From contig OZ059897.1 in assembly GCA_964057225.1 (NCBI GenBank), positions 18,414,001 through 18,478,000 on the forward strand: 64,000 bases of DNA. Reading direction: 5' to 3'. Both the position numbers and the translations under genes were made by a program. This document shows positions 51,701 through 64,000 of this stretch, piece after piece (position 1 is the stretch's first letter; every line of letters begins with the position of its first letter). Below the pieces are notes generated by a model, which saw only the letters and a program-made list of their open reading frames with translations, did no database searches and was not told the DNA's origin. Origin of the DNA: Auanema rhodensis (lineage: Eukaryota; Nematoda; Chromadorea; Rhabditida; Rhabditidae).

Positions 51701-54700
51701 TTCCAAAAACATTTTGACAAAAATTTTTTCGAAAAATTTCAAAATAATTTAGCAAAAAGTAGATGTTTTTAGATTCCTTTTTTCAAGGCAAAGACGATGG
51801 ACAATGTTATTCAACGAAAAAATTAATTCTTCAGGGTGAAAATCGAGGATATAAGTGTGAACTTATATCAGTTGATATCTCGGTGCATTTTTAAGCTAGC
51901 GCAAATCTGATAACACAGATCGACGCAGCTTAAAAATCCGCATCGAATGCACTATACTACATTAAGAAACGCTTGATACAAAAATTAGTTATGATCGTTT
52001 GAAAAATGATGCATTAGTGTATGTTGAGTTTCCATGTACACTCAACATTGCTTCCAAAAACATTTTGACAAAAATTTTTTCGAAAAATTTCAAAATAATT
52101 TAGCAAAAAGTAGATGTTTTTAGATTCCTTTTTTCAAGGCAAAGACGATGGACAATGTTATTTAACGAAAAAATTAATTCTTCAGGGTGAAAATCGAGGA
52201 TATAAGTGTGAACTTATATCAGTTGATATCTCGGTGCATTTTTAAGCTAGCGCAAATCTGATAACACAGATCGACGCAGCTTAAAAATCCGCATCGAATG
52301 CACTATACTACATTGAGAAACGCTTAATACAAAAATTAGTTATGATCGTTTGAAAAATGATGCATTAGTGTATGTTGAGTTTCCATGTACACTCAACATT
52401 GCTTCCAAAAACATTTTGACAAAAACTTTTTCGAAAAATTTCAAAATAATTTAGCAAAAAGTAGATGTTTTTAGATTCCTTTTTTCAAGGCAAAGACGAT
52501 GGACAATGTTATTCAACGAAAAAATTAATTCTTCAGGGTGAAAATCGAGGATATAAGTGTGAACTTATATCAGTTGATATCTCGGTGCATTTTTAAGCTA
52601 GCGCAAATCTGATAACACAGATCGACGCAGCTTAAAAATCCGCATCGAATGCACTATACTACATTAAGAAACGCTTGATACAAAAATTAGTTATGATCGT
52701 TTGAAAAATGATGCATTAGTGTATGTTGAGTTTCCATGTACACTCAACATTGCTTCCAAAAACATTTTGACAAAAACTTTTTCGAAAAATTTCAAAATAA
52801 TTTAGCAAAAAGTAGATGTTTTTAGATTCCTTTTTTCAAGGCAAAGACGATGGACAATGTTATTTAACGAAAAAATTAATTCTTCAGGGTGAAAATCGAG
52901 GATATAAGTGTGAACTTATATCAGTTGATATCTCGGTGCATTTTTAAGCTAGCGCAAATCTGATAACACAGATCGACGCAGCTTAAAAATCCGCATCGAA
53001 TGCACTATACTACATTAAGAAACGCTTGATACAAAAATTAGTTATGATCGTTTGAAAAATGATGCATTAGTGTATGTTGAGTTTCCATGTACACTCAACA
53101 TTGCTTCCAAAAACATTTTGACAAAAATTTTTTCGAAAAATTTCAAAATAATTTAGCAAAAAGTAGATGTTTTTGGATTCCTTTTTTCAAGGCAAAGACG
53201 ATGGACAATGTTATTTAACGAAAAAATTAATTCTTCAGGGTGAAAATCGAGGATATAAGTGTGAACTTATATCAGTTGATATCTCGGTGCATTTTTAAGC
53301 TAGCGCAAATCTGATAACACAGATCGACGCAGCTTAAAAATCCGCATCGAATGCACTATACTACATTGAAAAACGCTTGATACAAAAATTAGTTATGATC
53401 GTTTGAAAAATGATGCATTAGTGTATGTTGAGTTTCCATGTACACTCAACATTGCTTCCAAAAACATTTTGACAAAAATTTTTTGGAAAAATTTCAAAAT
53501 AATTTAGCAAAAAGTAGATGTTTTTCGATTCCTTTTTTCAAGGCAAAGACGATGGACAATGTTATTTAACGAAAAAATTAATTCTTCAGGGTGAAAATCG
53601 AGGATATAAGTGTGAACTTATATCAGTTGATATCTCGGTGCATTTTTAAGCTAGCGCAAATCTGATAACACAGATCGACGCAGCTTAAAAATCCGCATCG
53701 AATGCACTATACTACATTGAAAAACGCTTGATACAAAAATTAGTTATGATCGTTTGAAAAATGATGCATTAGTGTATGTTGAGTTTCCATGTACACTCAA
53801 CATTGCTTCCAAAAACATTTTGACAAAAATTTTTTCGAAAAATTTCAAAATAATTTAGCAAAAAGTAGATGTTTTTAGATTCCTTTTTTCAAGGCAAAGA
53901 CGATGGACAATGTTATTTAACGAAAAAATTAATTCTTCAGGGTGAAAATCGAGGATATAAGTGTGAACTTATATCAGTTGATATCTCGGTGCATTTTTAA
54001 GCTAGCGCAAATCTGATAACACAGATCGACGCAGCTTAAAAATCCGCATCGAATGCACTATACTACATTGAAAAACGCTTGATACAAAAATTAGTTATGA
54101 TCGTTTGAAAAATGATGCATTAGTGTATGTTGAGTTTCCATGTACACTCAACATTGCTTCCAAAAACATTTTGACAAAAATTTTTTCGAAAAATTTCAAA
54201 ATAATTTAGCAAAAAGTAGATGTTTTTAGATTCCATTTTTCAAGGCAAAGACGATGGACAATGTTATTCAACGAAAAAATTAATTCTTCAGGGTGAAAAT
54301 CGAGGATATAAGTGTGAACTTACATCAGTTGATATCTCGGTGCATTTTTAAGCTAGCGCAAATCTGATAACACAGATCGACGCAGCTTAAAAATCCGCAT
54401 CGAATGCACTATACTACATTGAGAAACACTTGATACAAAAATTAGTTATGATCGTTTGAAAAATGATGCATTAGTGTATGTTGAGTTTCCATGTACACTC
54501 AACATTGCTTCCAAAAACATTTTGACAAAAATTTTTTCGAAAAATTTCAAAATAATTTAGCAAAAAGTAGATGTTTTTAGATTCCATTTTTCAAGGCAAA
54601 GACGATGGACAATGTTATTCAACGAAAAAATTAATTCTTCAGGGTGAAAATCGAGGATATAAGTGTGAACTTATATCAGTTGATATCTCGGTGCATTTTT

Positions 54701-55808
54701 AAGCTAGCGCAAATCTGATAACACAGATCGACGCAGCTTAAAAATCCGCATCGAATGCACTATACTACATTGAGAAACACTTGATACAAAAATTAGTTAT
54801 GATCGTTTGAAAAATGATGCATTAGTGTATGTTGAGTTTCCATGTACACTCAACATTGCTTCCAAAAACATTTTGACAAAAATTTTTTCGAAAAATTTCA
54901 AAATAATTTAGCAAAAAGTAGATGTTTTAAGATTCCATTTTTCAAGGCAAAGACGATGGACAATGTTATTCAACGAAAAAATTAATTCTTCAGGGTGAAA
55001 ATCGAGGATATAAGTGTGAACTTATATCAGTTGATATCTCGGTGCATTTTTAAGCTAGCGCAAATCTGATAACACAGATCGACGCAGCTTAAAAATCCGC
55101 ATCGAATGCACTATACTACATTGAGAAACGCTTAATACAAAAATTAGTTATGATCGTTTGAAAAATGATGCATTAGTGTATGTTGAGTTTCCATGTACAC
55201 TCAACATTGCTTCCAAAAACATTTTGACAAAAACTTTTTCGAAAAATTTCAAAATAATTTAGCAAAAAGTAGATGTTTTTAGATTCCTTTTTTCAAGGCA
55301 AAGACGATGGACAATGTTATTCAACGAAAAAATTAATTCTTCAGGGTGAAAATCGAGGATATAAGTGTGAACCTATATCAGTTGATATCTCGGTGCATTT
55401 TTAAGCTAGCGCAAATCTGATAACACAGATCGACGCAGCTTAAAAATCCGCATCGAATGCACTATACTACATTGAGAAACGCTTAATACAAAAATTAGTT
55501 ATGATCGTTTGAAAAATGATGCATTAGTGTATGTTGAGTTTCCATGTACACTCAACATTGCTTCCAAAAACATTTTGACAAAAATTTTTTCGAAAAATTT
55601 CAAAATAATTTAGCAAAAAGTAGATGTTTTTAGATTCCTTTTTTCAAGGCAAAGACGATGGACAATGTTATTCAACGAAAAAATTATTTCTTCAGGGTGA
55701 AAATCGAGGATATAAGTGTGAACTTATATCAGTTGATATCTCGGTGCATTTTTAAGCTAGCGCAAATCTGATAACACAGATCGACGCAGCTTAAAAATCC
55801 GCATCGAA
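48789..55808. repeat. Monomers 140-159, heterogeneous block with private changes
   Basis: Classes alternate without a clear period: Q-like, 175g copies, K'-L pairs (49491, 54756), copies with 19a (gaaaaacg) and copies with 216t (ttatttaacg at 50544, 51948, 52650, 53001, 53352, 53703). Private changes are more common than to the left. The copy at 50544 has aaaagcgagg, gcatttgtaag and cgagtgcac; the copy at 53352 has tttttggaaaa, which destroys TTCGAA, and tttttcgattcc. Lower homogeneity suggests less recent turnover here. Confidence 0.72.
49140..49490. repeat. Monomer 141, carries a chance 75-codon open frame
   Basis: This copy combines 175g and 230t, which change the TAG at 174-176 to TGG and the TAA at 228-230 to TAT. 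As a result one frame stays open from the ATG at 49226 to the TGA at 49451-49453. Seven other copies with 175g all retain the TAA. I see no sign that the frame is a gene: it lies wholly in a satellite unit, has no ribosome-binding or other gene context, and exists in one copy only. Confidence 0.85.
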
Positions 55809-58800
55809 TGCACTATACTACATTGAGAAACGCGTGATACAAAAATTAGTTATGATCGTTTGAAAAATGATGCATTAGTGTATGTTGAGTTTCCATGTAC
55901 ACTCAACATTGCTTCCAAAAACATTTTGACAAAAATTTTTTCGAAAAATTTCAAAATAATTTAGCAAAAAGTAGATGTTTTTAGATTCCTTTTTTCAAGG
56001 CAAAGACGATGGACAATGTTATTCAACGAAAAAATTATTTCTTCAGGGTGAAAATCGAGGATATAAGTGTGAACTTATATCAGTTGATATCTCGGTGCAT
56101 TTTTAAGCTAGCGCAAATCTGATAACACAGATCGACGCAGCTTAAAAATCCGCATCGAATGCACTATACTACATTGAGAAACGCGTGATACAAAAATTAG
56201 TTATGATCGTTTGAAAAATGATGCATTAGTGTATGTTGAGTTTCCATGTACACTCAACATTGCTTCCAAAAACATTTTGACAAAAATTTTTTCGAAAAAT
56301 TTCAAAATAATTTAGCAAAAAGTAGATGTTTTTAGATTCCTTTTTTCAAGGCAAAGACGATGGACAATGTTATTCAACGAAAAAATTATTTCTTCAGGGT
56401 GAAAATCGAGGATATAAGTGTGAACTTATATCAGTTGATATCTCGGTGCATTTTTAAGCTAGCGCAAATCTGATAACACAGATCGACGCAGCTTAAAAAT
56501 CCGCATCGAATGCACTATACTACATTGAGAAACGCGTGATACAAAAATTAGTTATGATCGTTTGAAAAATGATGCATTAGTGTATGTTGAGTTTCCATGT
56601 ACACTCAACATTGCTTCCAAAAACATTTTGACAAAAATTTTTTCGAAAAATTTCAAAATAATTTAGCAAAAAGTAGATGTTTTTAGATTCCTTTTTTCAA
56701 GGCAAAGACGATGGACAATGTTATTCAACGAAAAAATTATTTCTTCAGGGTGAAAATCGAGGATATAAGTGTGAACTTATATCAGTTGATATCTCGGTGC
56801 ATTTTTAAGCTAGCGCAAATCTGATAACACAGATCGACGCAGCTTAAAAATCCGCATCGAATGCACTATACTACATTGAGAAACGCGTGATACAAAAATT
56901 AGTTATGATCGTTTGAAAAATGATGCATTAGTGTATGTTGAGTTTCCATGTACACTCAACATTGCTTCCAAAAACATTTTGACAAAAATTTTTTCGAAAA
57001 ATTTCAAAATAATTTAGCAAAAAGTAGATGTTTTTAGATTCCTTTTTTCAAGGCAAAGACGATGGACAATGTTATTCAACGAAAAAATTATTTCTTCAGG
57101 GTGAAAATCGAGGATATAAGTGTTAACTTATATCAGTTGATATCTCGGTGCAATTTTAAGCTAGCGCAAATCTGATAACACAGATCGACGCAGCTTAAAA
57201 ATCCGCATCGAATGCACTATACTACATTGAAAAACGCTTGATACAAAAATTAGTTATGATCGTTTGAAAAATGATGCATTAGTGTATGTTGAGTTTCCAT
57301 GTACACTCAACATTGCTTCCAAAAACATTTTGACAAAAATTTTTTCGAAAAATTTCAAAATAATTTAGCAAAAAGTAGATGTTTTTAGATTCCTTTTTTC
57401 AAGGCAAAGACGATGGACAATGTTATTCAACGAAAAAATTATTTCTTCAGGGTGAAAATCGAGGATATAAGTGTGAACTTATATCAGTTGATATCTCGGT
57501 GCATTTTTAAGCTAGCGCAAATCTGATAACACAGATCGACGCAGCTTAAAAATCCGCATCGAATGCACTATACTACATTGAGAAACGCGTGATACAAAAA
57601 TTAGTTATGATCGTTCGAAAAATGATGCATTAGTGTATGTTGAGTTTCCATGTACACTCAACATTGCTTCCAAAAACATTTTGACAAAAATTTTTTCGAA
57701 AAATTTCAAAATAATTTAGCAAAAAGTAGATGTTTTTAGATTCCTTTTTTCAAGGCAAAGACGATGGACAATGTTATTCAACGAAAAAATTATTTCTTCA
57801 GGGTGAAAATCGAGGATATAAGTGTTAACTTATATCAGTTGATATCTCGGTGCAATTTTAAGCTAGCGCAAATCTGATAACACAGATCGACGCAGCTTAA
57901 AAATCCGCATCGAATGCACTATACTACATTGAAAAACGCTTGATACAAAAATTAGTTATGATCGTTTGAAAAATGATGCATTAGTGTATGTTGAGTTTCC
58001 ATGTACACTCAACATTGCTTCCAAAAACATTTTGACAAAAATTTTTTCGAAAAATTTCAAAATAATTTAGCAAAAAGTAGATGTTTTTAGATTCCTTTTT
58101 TCAAGGCAAAGACGATGGACAATGTTATTCAACGAAAAAATTATTTCTTCAGGGTGAAAATCGAGGATATAAGTGTGAACTTATATCAGTTGATATCTCG
58201 GTGCATTTTTAAGCTAGCGCAAATCTGATAACACAGATCGACGCAGCTTAAAAATCCGCATCGAATGCACTATACTACATTGAGAAACGCGTGATACAAA
58301 AATTAGTTATGATCGTTTGAAAAATGATGCATTAGTGTATGTTGAGTTTCCATGTACACTCAACATTGCTTCCAAAAACATTTTGACAAAAATTTTTTCG
58401 AAAATCTTCAAAATAATTTAGCAAAAAGTAGATGTTTTTAGATTCCTTTTTTCAAGGCAAAGACGATGGACAATGCTATTCAACGAAAAAATTATTTCTT
58501 CAGGGTGAAAATCGAGGATATAAGTGTGAACTTATATCAGTTGATATCTCGGTGCATTTTTAAGCTAGCGCAAATCTGATAACACAGATCGACGCAGCTT
58601 AAAAATCCGCATCGAATGCACTATACTACATTGAGAAACGCGTGATACAAAAATTAGTTATGATCGTTTGAAAAATGATGCATTAGTGTATGTTGAGTTT
58701 CCATGTACACTCAACATTGCTTCCAAAAACATTTTGACAAAAATTTTTTCGAAAAATTTCAAAATAATTTAGCAAAAAGTAGATGTTTTTAGATTCCTTT

Positions 58801-58967
58801 TTTCAAGGCAAAGACGATGGACAATGTTATTCAACGAAAAAATTAATTCTTCAGGGTGAAAATCGAGGATATAAGTGTGAACTTATATCAGTTGATATCT
58901 CGGTGTATTTTTAAGCTAGCGCAAATCTGATAACACAGATCGACGCAGCTTAAAAATACGCATCGAA
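55809..58967. repeat. T-type block, locally amplified monomers 160-168
   Basis: The monomers at 55809, 56160, 56511, 56862, 57564, 58266 and 58617 carry 26g, which turns aacgcttgat into aacgcgtgat and creates ACGCGT, seen nowhere else in the window. All but the last also carry 182t and 230t. The first three appear identical. The copies at 57213 and 57915 instead have 19a. The private aaaatcttc in 58266 and gtgtattttt in 58617 mark the edge. Confidence 0.85.
56862..58265. repeat. 702-bp dimer duplication within the T block
   Basis: Monomers 163-164 (56862-57563) and 165-166 (57564-58265) form two copies of a dimer. In each, the first monomer has gttaac for gtgaac and gcaatttta for gcattttta, and the second has 19a. 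The later first monomer has a private cgttcgaaa. Confidence 0.85.
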
Positions 58968-61424
58968 TGCACTATACTACATTGAGAAACGCTTAATACA
59001 AAAATTAGTTATGATCGTTTGAAAAATGATGCATTAGTGTATGTTGAGTTTCCATGTACACTCAACATTGCTTCCAAAAACATTTTGACAAAAACTTTTT
59101 CGAAAAATTTCAAAATAATTTAGCAAAAAGTAGATGTTTTTAGATTCCTTTTTTCAAGGCAAAGACGATGGACAATGTTATTCAACGAAAAAATTAATTC
59201 TTCAGGGTGAAAATCGAGGATATAAGTGTGAACTTATATCAGTTGATATCTCGGTGCATTTTTAAGCTAGCGCAAATCTGATAACACAGATCGACGCAGC
59301 TTAAAAATCCGCATCGAATGCACTATACTACATTGAAAAACGCTTGATACAAAAATTAGTTATGATCGTTTGAAAAATGATGCATTAGTGTATGTTGAGT
59401 TTCCATGTACACTCAACATTGCTTCCAAAAACATTTTGACAAAAATTTTTTCGAAAAATTTCAAAATAATTTAGCAAAAAGTAGATGTTTTTGGATTCCT
59501 TTTTTCAAGGCAAAGACGATGGACAATGTTATTTAACGAAAAAATTAATTCTTCAGGGTGAAAATCGAGGATATAAGTGTGAACTTATATCAGTTGATAT
59601 CTCGGTGCATTTTTAAGCTAGCGCAAATCTGATAACACAGATCGACGCAGCTTAAAAATCCGCATCGAATGCACTATACTACATTGAAAAACGCTTGATA
59701 CAAAAATTAGTTATGATCGTTTGAAAAATGATGCATTAGTGTATGTTGAGTTTCCATGTACACTCAACATTGCTTCCAAAAACATTTTGACAAAAATTTT
59801 TTCGAAAAATTTCAAAATAATTTAGCAAAAAGTAGATGTTTTTAGATTCCTTTTTTCAAGGCAAAGACGATGGACAATGTTATTTAACGAAAAAATTAAT
59901 TCTTCAGGGTGAAAATCGAGGATATAAGTGTGAACTTATATCAGTTGATATCTCGGTGCATTTTTAAGCTAGCGCAAATCTGATAACACAGATCGACGCA
60001 GCTTAAAAATCCGCATCGAATGCACTATACTACATTGAGAAACGCTTAATACAAAAATTAGTTATGATCGTTTGAAAAATGATGCATTAGTGTATGTTGA
60101 GTTTCCATGTACACTCAACATTGCTTCCAAAAACATTTTGACAAAAATTTTTTCGAAAAATTTCAAAATAATTTAGCAAAAAGTAGATGTTTTTAGATTC
60201 CATTTTTCAAGGCAAAGACGATGGACAATGTTATTCAACGAAAAAATTAATTCTTCAGGGTGAAAATCGAGGATATAAGTGTGAACTTATATCAGTTGAT
60301 ATCTCGGTGCATTTTTAAGCTAGCGCAAATCTGATAACACAGATCGACGCAGCTTAAAAATCCGCATCGAATGCACTATACTACATTGAGAAACACTTGA
60401 TACAAAAATTAGTTATGATCGTTTGAAAAATGATGCATTAGTGTATGTTGAGTTTCCATGTACACTCAACATTGCTTCCAAAAACATTTTGACAAAAATT
60501 TTTTCGAAAAATTTCAAAATAATTTAGCAAAAAGTAGATGTTTTTAGATTCCTTTTTTCAAGGCAAAGACGATGGACAATGTTATTTAACGAAAAAATTA
60601 ATTCTTCAGGGTGAAAATCGAGGATATAAGTGTGAACTTATATCAGTTGATATCTCGGTGCATTTTTAAGCTAGCGCAAATCTGATAACACAGATCGACG
60701 CAGCTTAAAAATCCGCATCGAATGCACTATACTACATTGAGAAACGCTTAATACAAAAATTAGTTATGATCGTTTGAAAAATGATGCATTAGTGTATGTT
60801 GAGTTTCCATGTACACTCAACATTGCTTCCAAAAACATTTTGACAAAAATTTTTTCGAAAAATTTCAAAATAATTTAGCAAAAAGTAGATGTTTTTAGAT
60901 TCCATTTTTCAAGGCAAAGACGATGGACAATGTTATTCAACGAAAAAATTAATTCTTCAGGGTGAAAATCGAGGATATAAGTGTGAACTTATATCAGTTG
61001 ATATCTCGGTGCATTTTTAAGCTAGCGCAAATCTGATAACACAGATCGACGCAGCTTAAAAATCCGCATCGAATGCACTATACTACATTGAGAAACACTT
61101 GATACAAAAATTAGTTATGATCGTTTGAAAAATGATGCATTAGTGTATGTTGAGTTTCCATGTACACTCAACATTGCTTCCAAAAACATTTTGACAAAAA
61201 TTTTTTCGAAAAATTTCAAAATAATTTAGCAAAAAGTAGATGTTTTTAGATTCCATTTTTCAAGGCAAAGACGATGGACAATGTTATTCAACGAAAAAAT
61301 TAATTCTTCAGGGTGAAAATCGAGGATATAAGTGTGAACTTATATCAGTTGATATCTCGGTGCATTTTTAAGCTAGCGCAAATCTGATAACACAGATCGA
61401 CGCAGCTTAAAAATCCGCATCGAA
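58968..61424. repeat. Monomers 169-175, mixed block
   Basis: The order is L-like (58968, 128c but 267t), 19a/175g/216t (59319), 19a/216t (59670), D'-like (60021), 24a/216t (60372), D'-like (60723), 24a (61074). The pairs 60021-60722 and 60723-61424 form an approximate dimer, differing by 182t and 216t in the second monomer. Confidence 0.72.
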
Positions 61425-64000
61425 TGCACTATACTACATTGAGAAACACTTGATACAAAAATTAGTTATGATCGTTTGAAAAATGATGCATTAGTGTATG
61501 TTGAGTTTCCATGTACACTCAACATTGCTTCCAAAAACATTTTGACAAAAATTTTTTCGAAAAATTTCAAAATAATTTAGCAAAAAGTAGATGTTTTAAG
61601 ATTCCATTTTTCAAGGCAAAGACGATGGACAATGTTATTCAACGAAAAAATTAATTCTTCAGGGTGAAAATCGAGGATATAAGTGTGAACTTATATCAGT
61701 TGATATCTCGGTGCATTTTCAAGCTAGCGCAAATCTGATAACACAGATCGACGCAGCTTAAAAATCCGCATCGAATGCACTATACTACATTGAGAAACGC
61801 TTAATACAAAAATTAGTTATGATCGTTTGAAAAATGATGCATTAGTGTATGTTGAGTTTCCATGTACACTCAACATTGCTTCCAAAAACATTTTGACAAA
61901 AACTTTTTCGAAAAATTTCAAAATAATTTAGCAAAAAGTAGATGTTTTTAGATTCCTTTTTTCAAGGCAAAGACGATGGACAATGTTATTCAACGAAAAA
62001 ATTAATTCTTCAGGGTGAAAATCGAGGATATAAGTGTGAACCTATATCAGTTGATATCTCGGTGCATTTTTAAGCTAGCGCAAATCTGATAACACAGATC
62101 GACGCAGCTTAAAAATCCGCATCGAATGCACTATACTACATTGAGAAACGCTTAATACAAAAATTAGTTATGATCGTTTGAAAAATGATGCATTAGTGTA
62201 TGTTGAGTTTCCATGTACACTCAACATTGCTTCCAAAAACATTTTGACAAAAATTTTTTCGAAAAATTTCAAAATAATTTAGCAAAAAGTAGATGATTTT
62301 AGATTCCATTTTTCAAGGCAAAGACGATGGACAATGTTATTCAACGAAAAAATTAATTCTTCAGGGTGAAAATCGAGGATATAAGTGTGAACTTATATCA
62401 GTTGATATCTCGGTGCATTTTTAAGCTAGCGCAAATCTGATAACACAGATCGACGCAGCTTAAAAATCCGCATCGAATGCACTATACTACATTGAGAAAC
62501 ACTTGATACAAAAATTAGTTATGATCGTTTGAAAAATGATGCATTAGTGTATGTTGAGTTTCCATGTACACTCAACATTGCTTCCAAAAACATTTTGACA
62601 AAAATTTTTTCGAAAAATTTCAAAATAATTTAGCAAAAAGTAGATGTTTTAAGATTCCATTTTTCAAGGCAAAGACGATGGACAATGTTATTCAACGAAA
62701 AAATTAATTCTTCAGGGTGAAAATCGAGGATATAAGTGTGAACTTATATCAGTTGATATCTCGGTGCATTTTCAAGCTAGCGCAAATCTGATAACACAGA
62801 TCGACGCAGCTTAAAAATCCGCATCGAATGCACTATACTACATTGAGAAACGCTTAATACAAAAATTAGTTATGATCGTTTGAAAAATGATGCATTAGTG
62901 TATGTTGAGTTTCCATGTACACTCAACATTGCTTCCAAAAACATTTTGACAAAAACTTTTTCGAAAAATTTCAAAATAATTTAGCAAAAAGTAGATGTTT
63001 TTAGATTCCTTTTTTCAAGGCAAAGACGATGGACAATGTTATTCAACGAAAAAATTAATTCTTCATGGTGAAAATCGAGGATATAAGTGTGAACCTATAT
63101 CAGTTGATATCTCGGTGCATTTTTAAGCTAGCGCAAATCTGATAACAGAGATCGACGCAGCTTAAAAATCCGCATCGAATGCACTATACTACATTGAGAA
63201 ACGCTTAATACAAAAATTAGTTATGATCGTTTGAAAAATGATGCATTAGTGTATGTTGAGTTTCCATGTACACTCAACATTGCTTCCAAAAACATTTTGA
63301 CAAAAATTTTTTCGAAAAATTTCAAAATAATTTAGCAAAAAGTAGATGTTTTTAGATTCCTTTTTTCAAGGCAAAGACGATGGACAATGTTATTCAACGA
63401 AAAAATTAATTCTTCATGGTGAAAATCGAGGATATAAGTGTGAACCTATATCAGTTGATATCTCGGTGCATTTTTAAGCTAGCGCAAATCTGATAACAGA
63501 GATCGACGCAGCTTAAAAATCCGCATCGAATGCACTATACTACATTGAGAAACACTTGATACAAAAATTAGTTATGATCGTTTGAAAAATGATGCATTAG
63601 TGTATGTTGAGTTTCCATGTACACTCAACATTGCTTCCAAAAACATTTTGACAAAAATTTTTTCGAAAAATTTCAAAATAATTTAGCAAAAAGTAGATGT
63701 TTTAAGATTCCATTTTTCAAGGCAAAGACGATGGACAATGTTATTCAACGAAAAAATTAATTCTTCAGGGTGAAAATCGAGGATATAAGTGTGAACTTAT
63801 ATCAGTTGATATCTCGGTGCATTTTCAAGCTAGCGCAAATCTGATAACACAGATCGACGCAGCTTAAAAATCCGCATCGAATGCACTATACTACATTGAG
63901 AAACGCTTAATACAAAAATTAGTTATGATCGTTTGAAAAATGATGCATTAGTGTATGTTGAGTTTCCATGTACACTCAACATTGCTTCCAAAAACATTTT
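61425..64000. repeat. Three-monomer higher-order repeat K' L D-like, two and a third copies
   Basis: Units start at 61425, 62478 and 63531, spaced 1053 bp. K' copies share 24a, 174a and 296c (attttcaagc); L copies share 128c and 267c. The monomers at 62829 and 63180 share cttcatggtg and aacagagat, so those marks spread across adjacent positions. The window ends 119 bp into monomer 183 (63882-64000). Confidence 0.85.

Larger units (their letters stand above)
1..64000. repeat. 351-bp satellite DNA array, 182 full monomers plus partial
   Basis: The same 351-bp unit recurs without interruption from the first to the last base, always in the same orientation. Starts of tgcact fall at 1, 352, 703, 1054 and so on to 63531 and 63882. 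Copies differ by scattered single substitutions and only three 1-bp length changes. Because 351 is divisible by 3, each reading frame meets the same stop codons in successive copies, so no long open frame can form; the unit is non-coding. Shared substitutions sort the copies into classes arranged in higher-order patterns. Such arrays are typical of eukaryotic centromeric or pericentromeric heterochromatin; that location is inferred, not shown. The family is not one I recognise. No unique sequence is present, so neither array border lies in the window. Confidence 0.98.

Noticed and set aside
1-64000. CRISPR array or other repeat-spacer system
   Set aside because: Units abut directly with no unique spacers, and the unit is 351 bp.
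1-64000. Tandem-repeat protein gene (351 bp is 117 codons)
   Set aside because: The frame is kept from copy to copy, but each frame contains stop codons in the unit, and no long frame is open on either strand.
1-64000. rDNA spacer, telomeric repeat, tRNA cluster or transposon
   Set aside because: No rRNA, tRNA or telomere-like motif, no terminal repeats, target-site duplications or transposase-like frames are visible.
1-64000. Known satellite family or named species
   Set aside because: I do not recognise the consensus; assigning a species would need a database search with the monomer.

Overview
The whole 64 kb is one satellite DNA array. A 351-bp, roughly 32% GC unit (111 G+C of 351 counted by hand in the first copy) repeats head to tail in one orientation: 182 complete monomers plus a 119-bp partial copy at the right edge. 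I see no insertion, inversion, transposon, RNA gene or protein-coding gene. Neither array edge is in the window, and unit order at both ends suggests it continues outward. Only three length changes were found, all 1 bp in homopolymers: two deletions near 6540 and 28300 and one insertion near 48620. Monomer n therefore starts at 351(n-1)+1 for n=1-19, 351(n-1) for n=20-81, 351(n-1)-1 for n=82-139, and 351(n-1) for n=140-183. Such an array points to eukaryotic heterochromatin, probably centromeric or pericentromeric. The AT-rich composition would suit an invertebrate such as an insect, but I do not recognise the family and cannot name the organism.

Monomers differ at few positions, so I classed them by shared substitutions (positions count from the t of tgcact). 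A has 7t. A' adds 59t, E adds 203a, E* adds 41c to E. B has 17a/22t/149a/163a; B* adds 267c. C has 17a/94a/267c; C' is C with 94c; C'' has 17a/149a/163a. D has 28a/182t; D' has 182a. F has 22t/182t; F' also 17a; G is F' plus 230t/345g. H has 17a/175g/182t. I has 28a/146t/182t/230t/345g. J has 17a only. K has 24a/174a/28a; K' has 28g. L has 28a/128c/182t, usually 267c. N has 28a/228c (N' lacks 228c). O has 28a/124t, P adds 172c, Q has 17a/124t, R is O plus 9g/129g. T has 26g/182t and usually 230t.

Order left to right. M1-20: A A A B C D E A A B C' A A A B C' A B C D. M21-32: F G H I J, F' G H I J, K L. M33-40: D' A B C' A' B C D'. M41-63: a six-monomer unit A' B C D E A four times (one shortened), then A. 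M64-75: a second six-monomer unit B C'' J B* D E* twice. M76-82: A B C' A B C D, a long-range copy of M14-20. M83-94: F' D F' F' D F' G H I J I J. M95-109: K' L N O P Q O P Q O O Q H I J. M110-127: K' L followed by N O P Q four times. M128-139: R O N' O O Q R O O Q O O. M140-159 is heterogeneous with many private changes. M160-168 is a T-type block, M169-175 is mixed, and M176-183 is a three-monomer K' L D-like unit.

The array is thus a mosaic of short-lived higher-order repeats of 2, 3, 4, 5, 6 and 15 monomers, as expected from repeated unequal exchange and local amplification. Two monomers look like the fusion points of such exchanges. Every monomer also carries three inverted repeats, the largest a 51-bp interrupted dyad, which are the best candidates for a conserved structural role. 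I found no evidence of a novel gene system.
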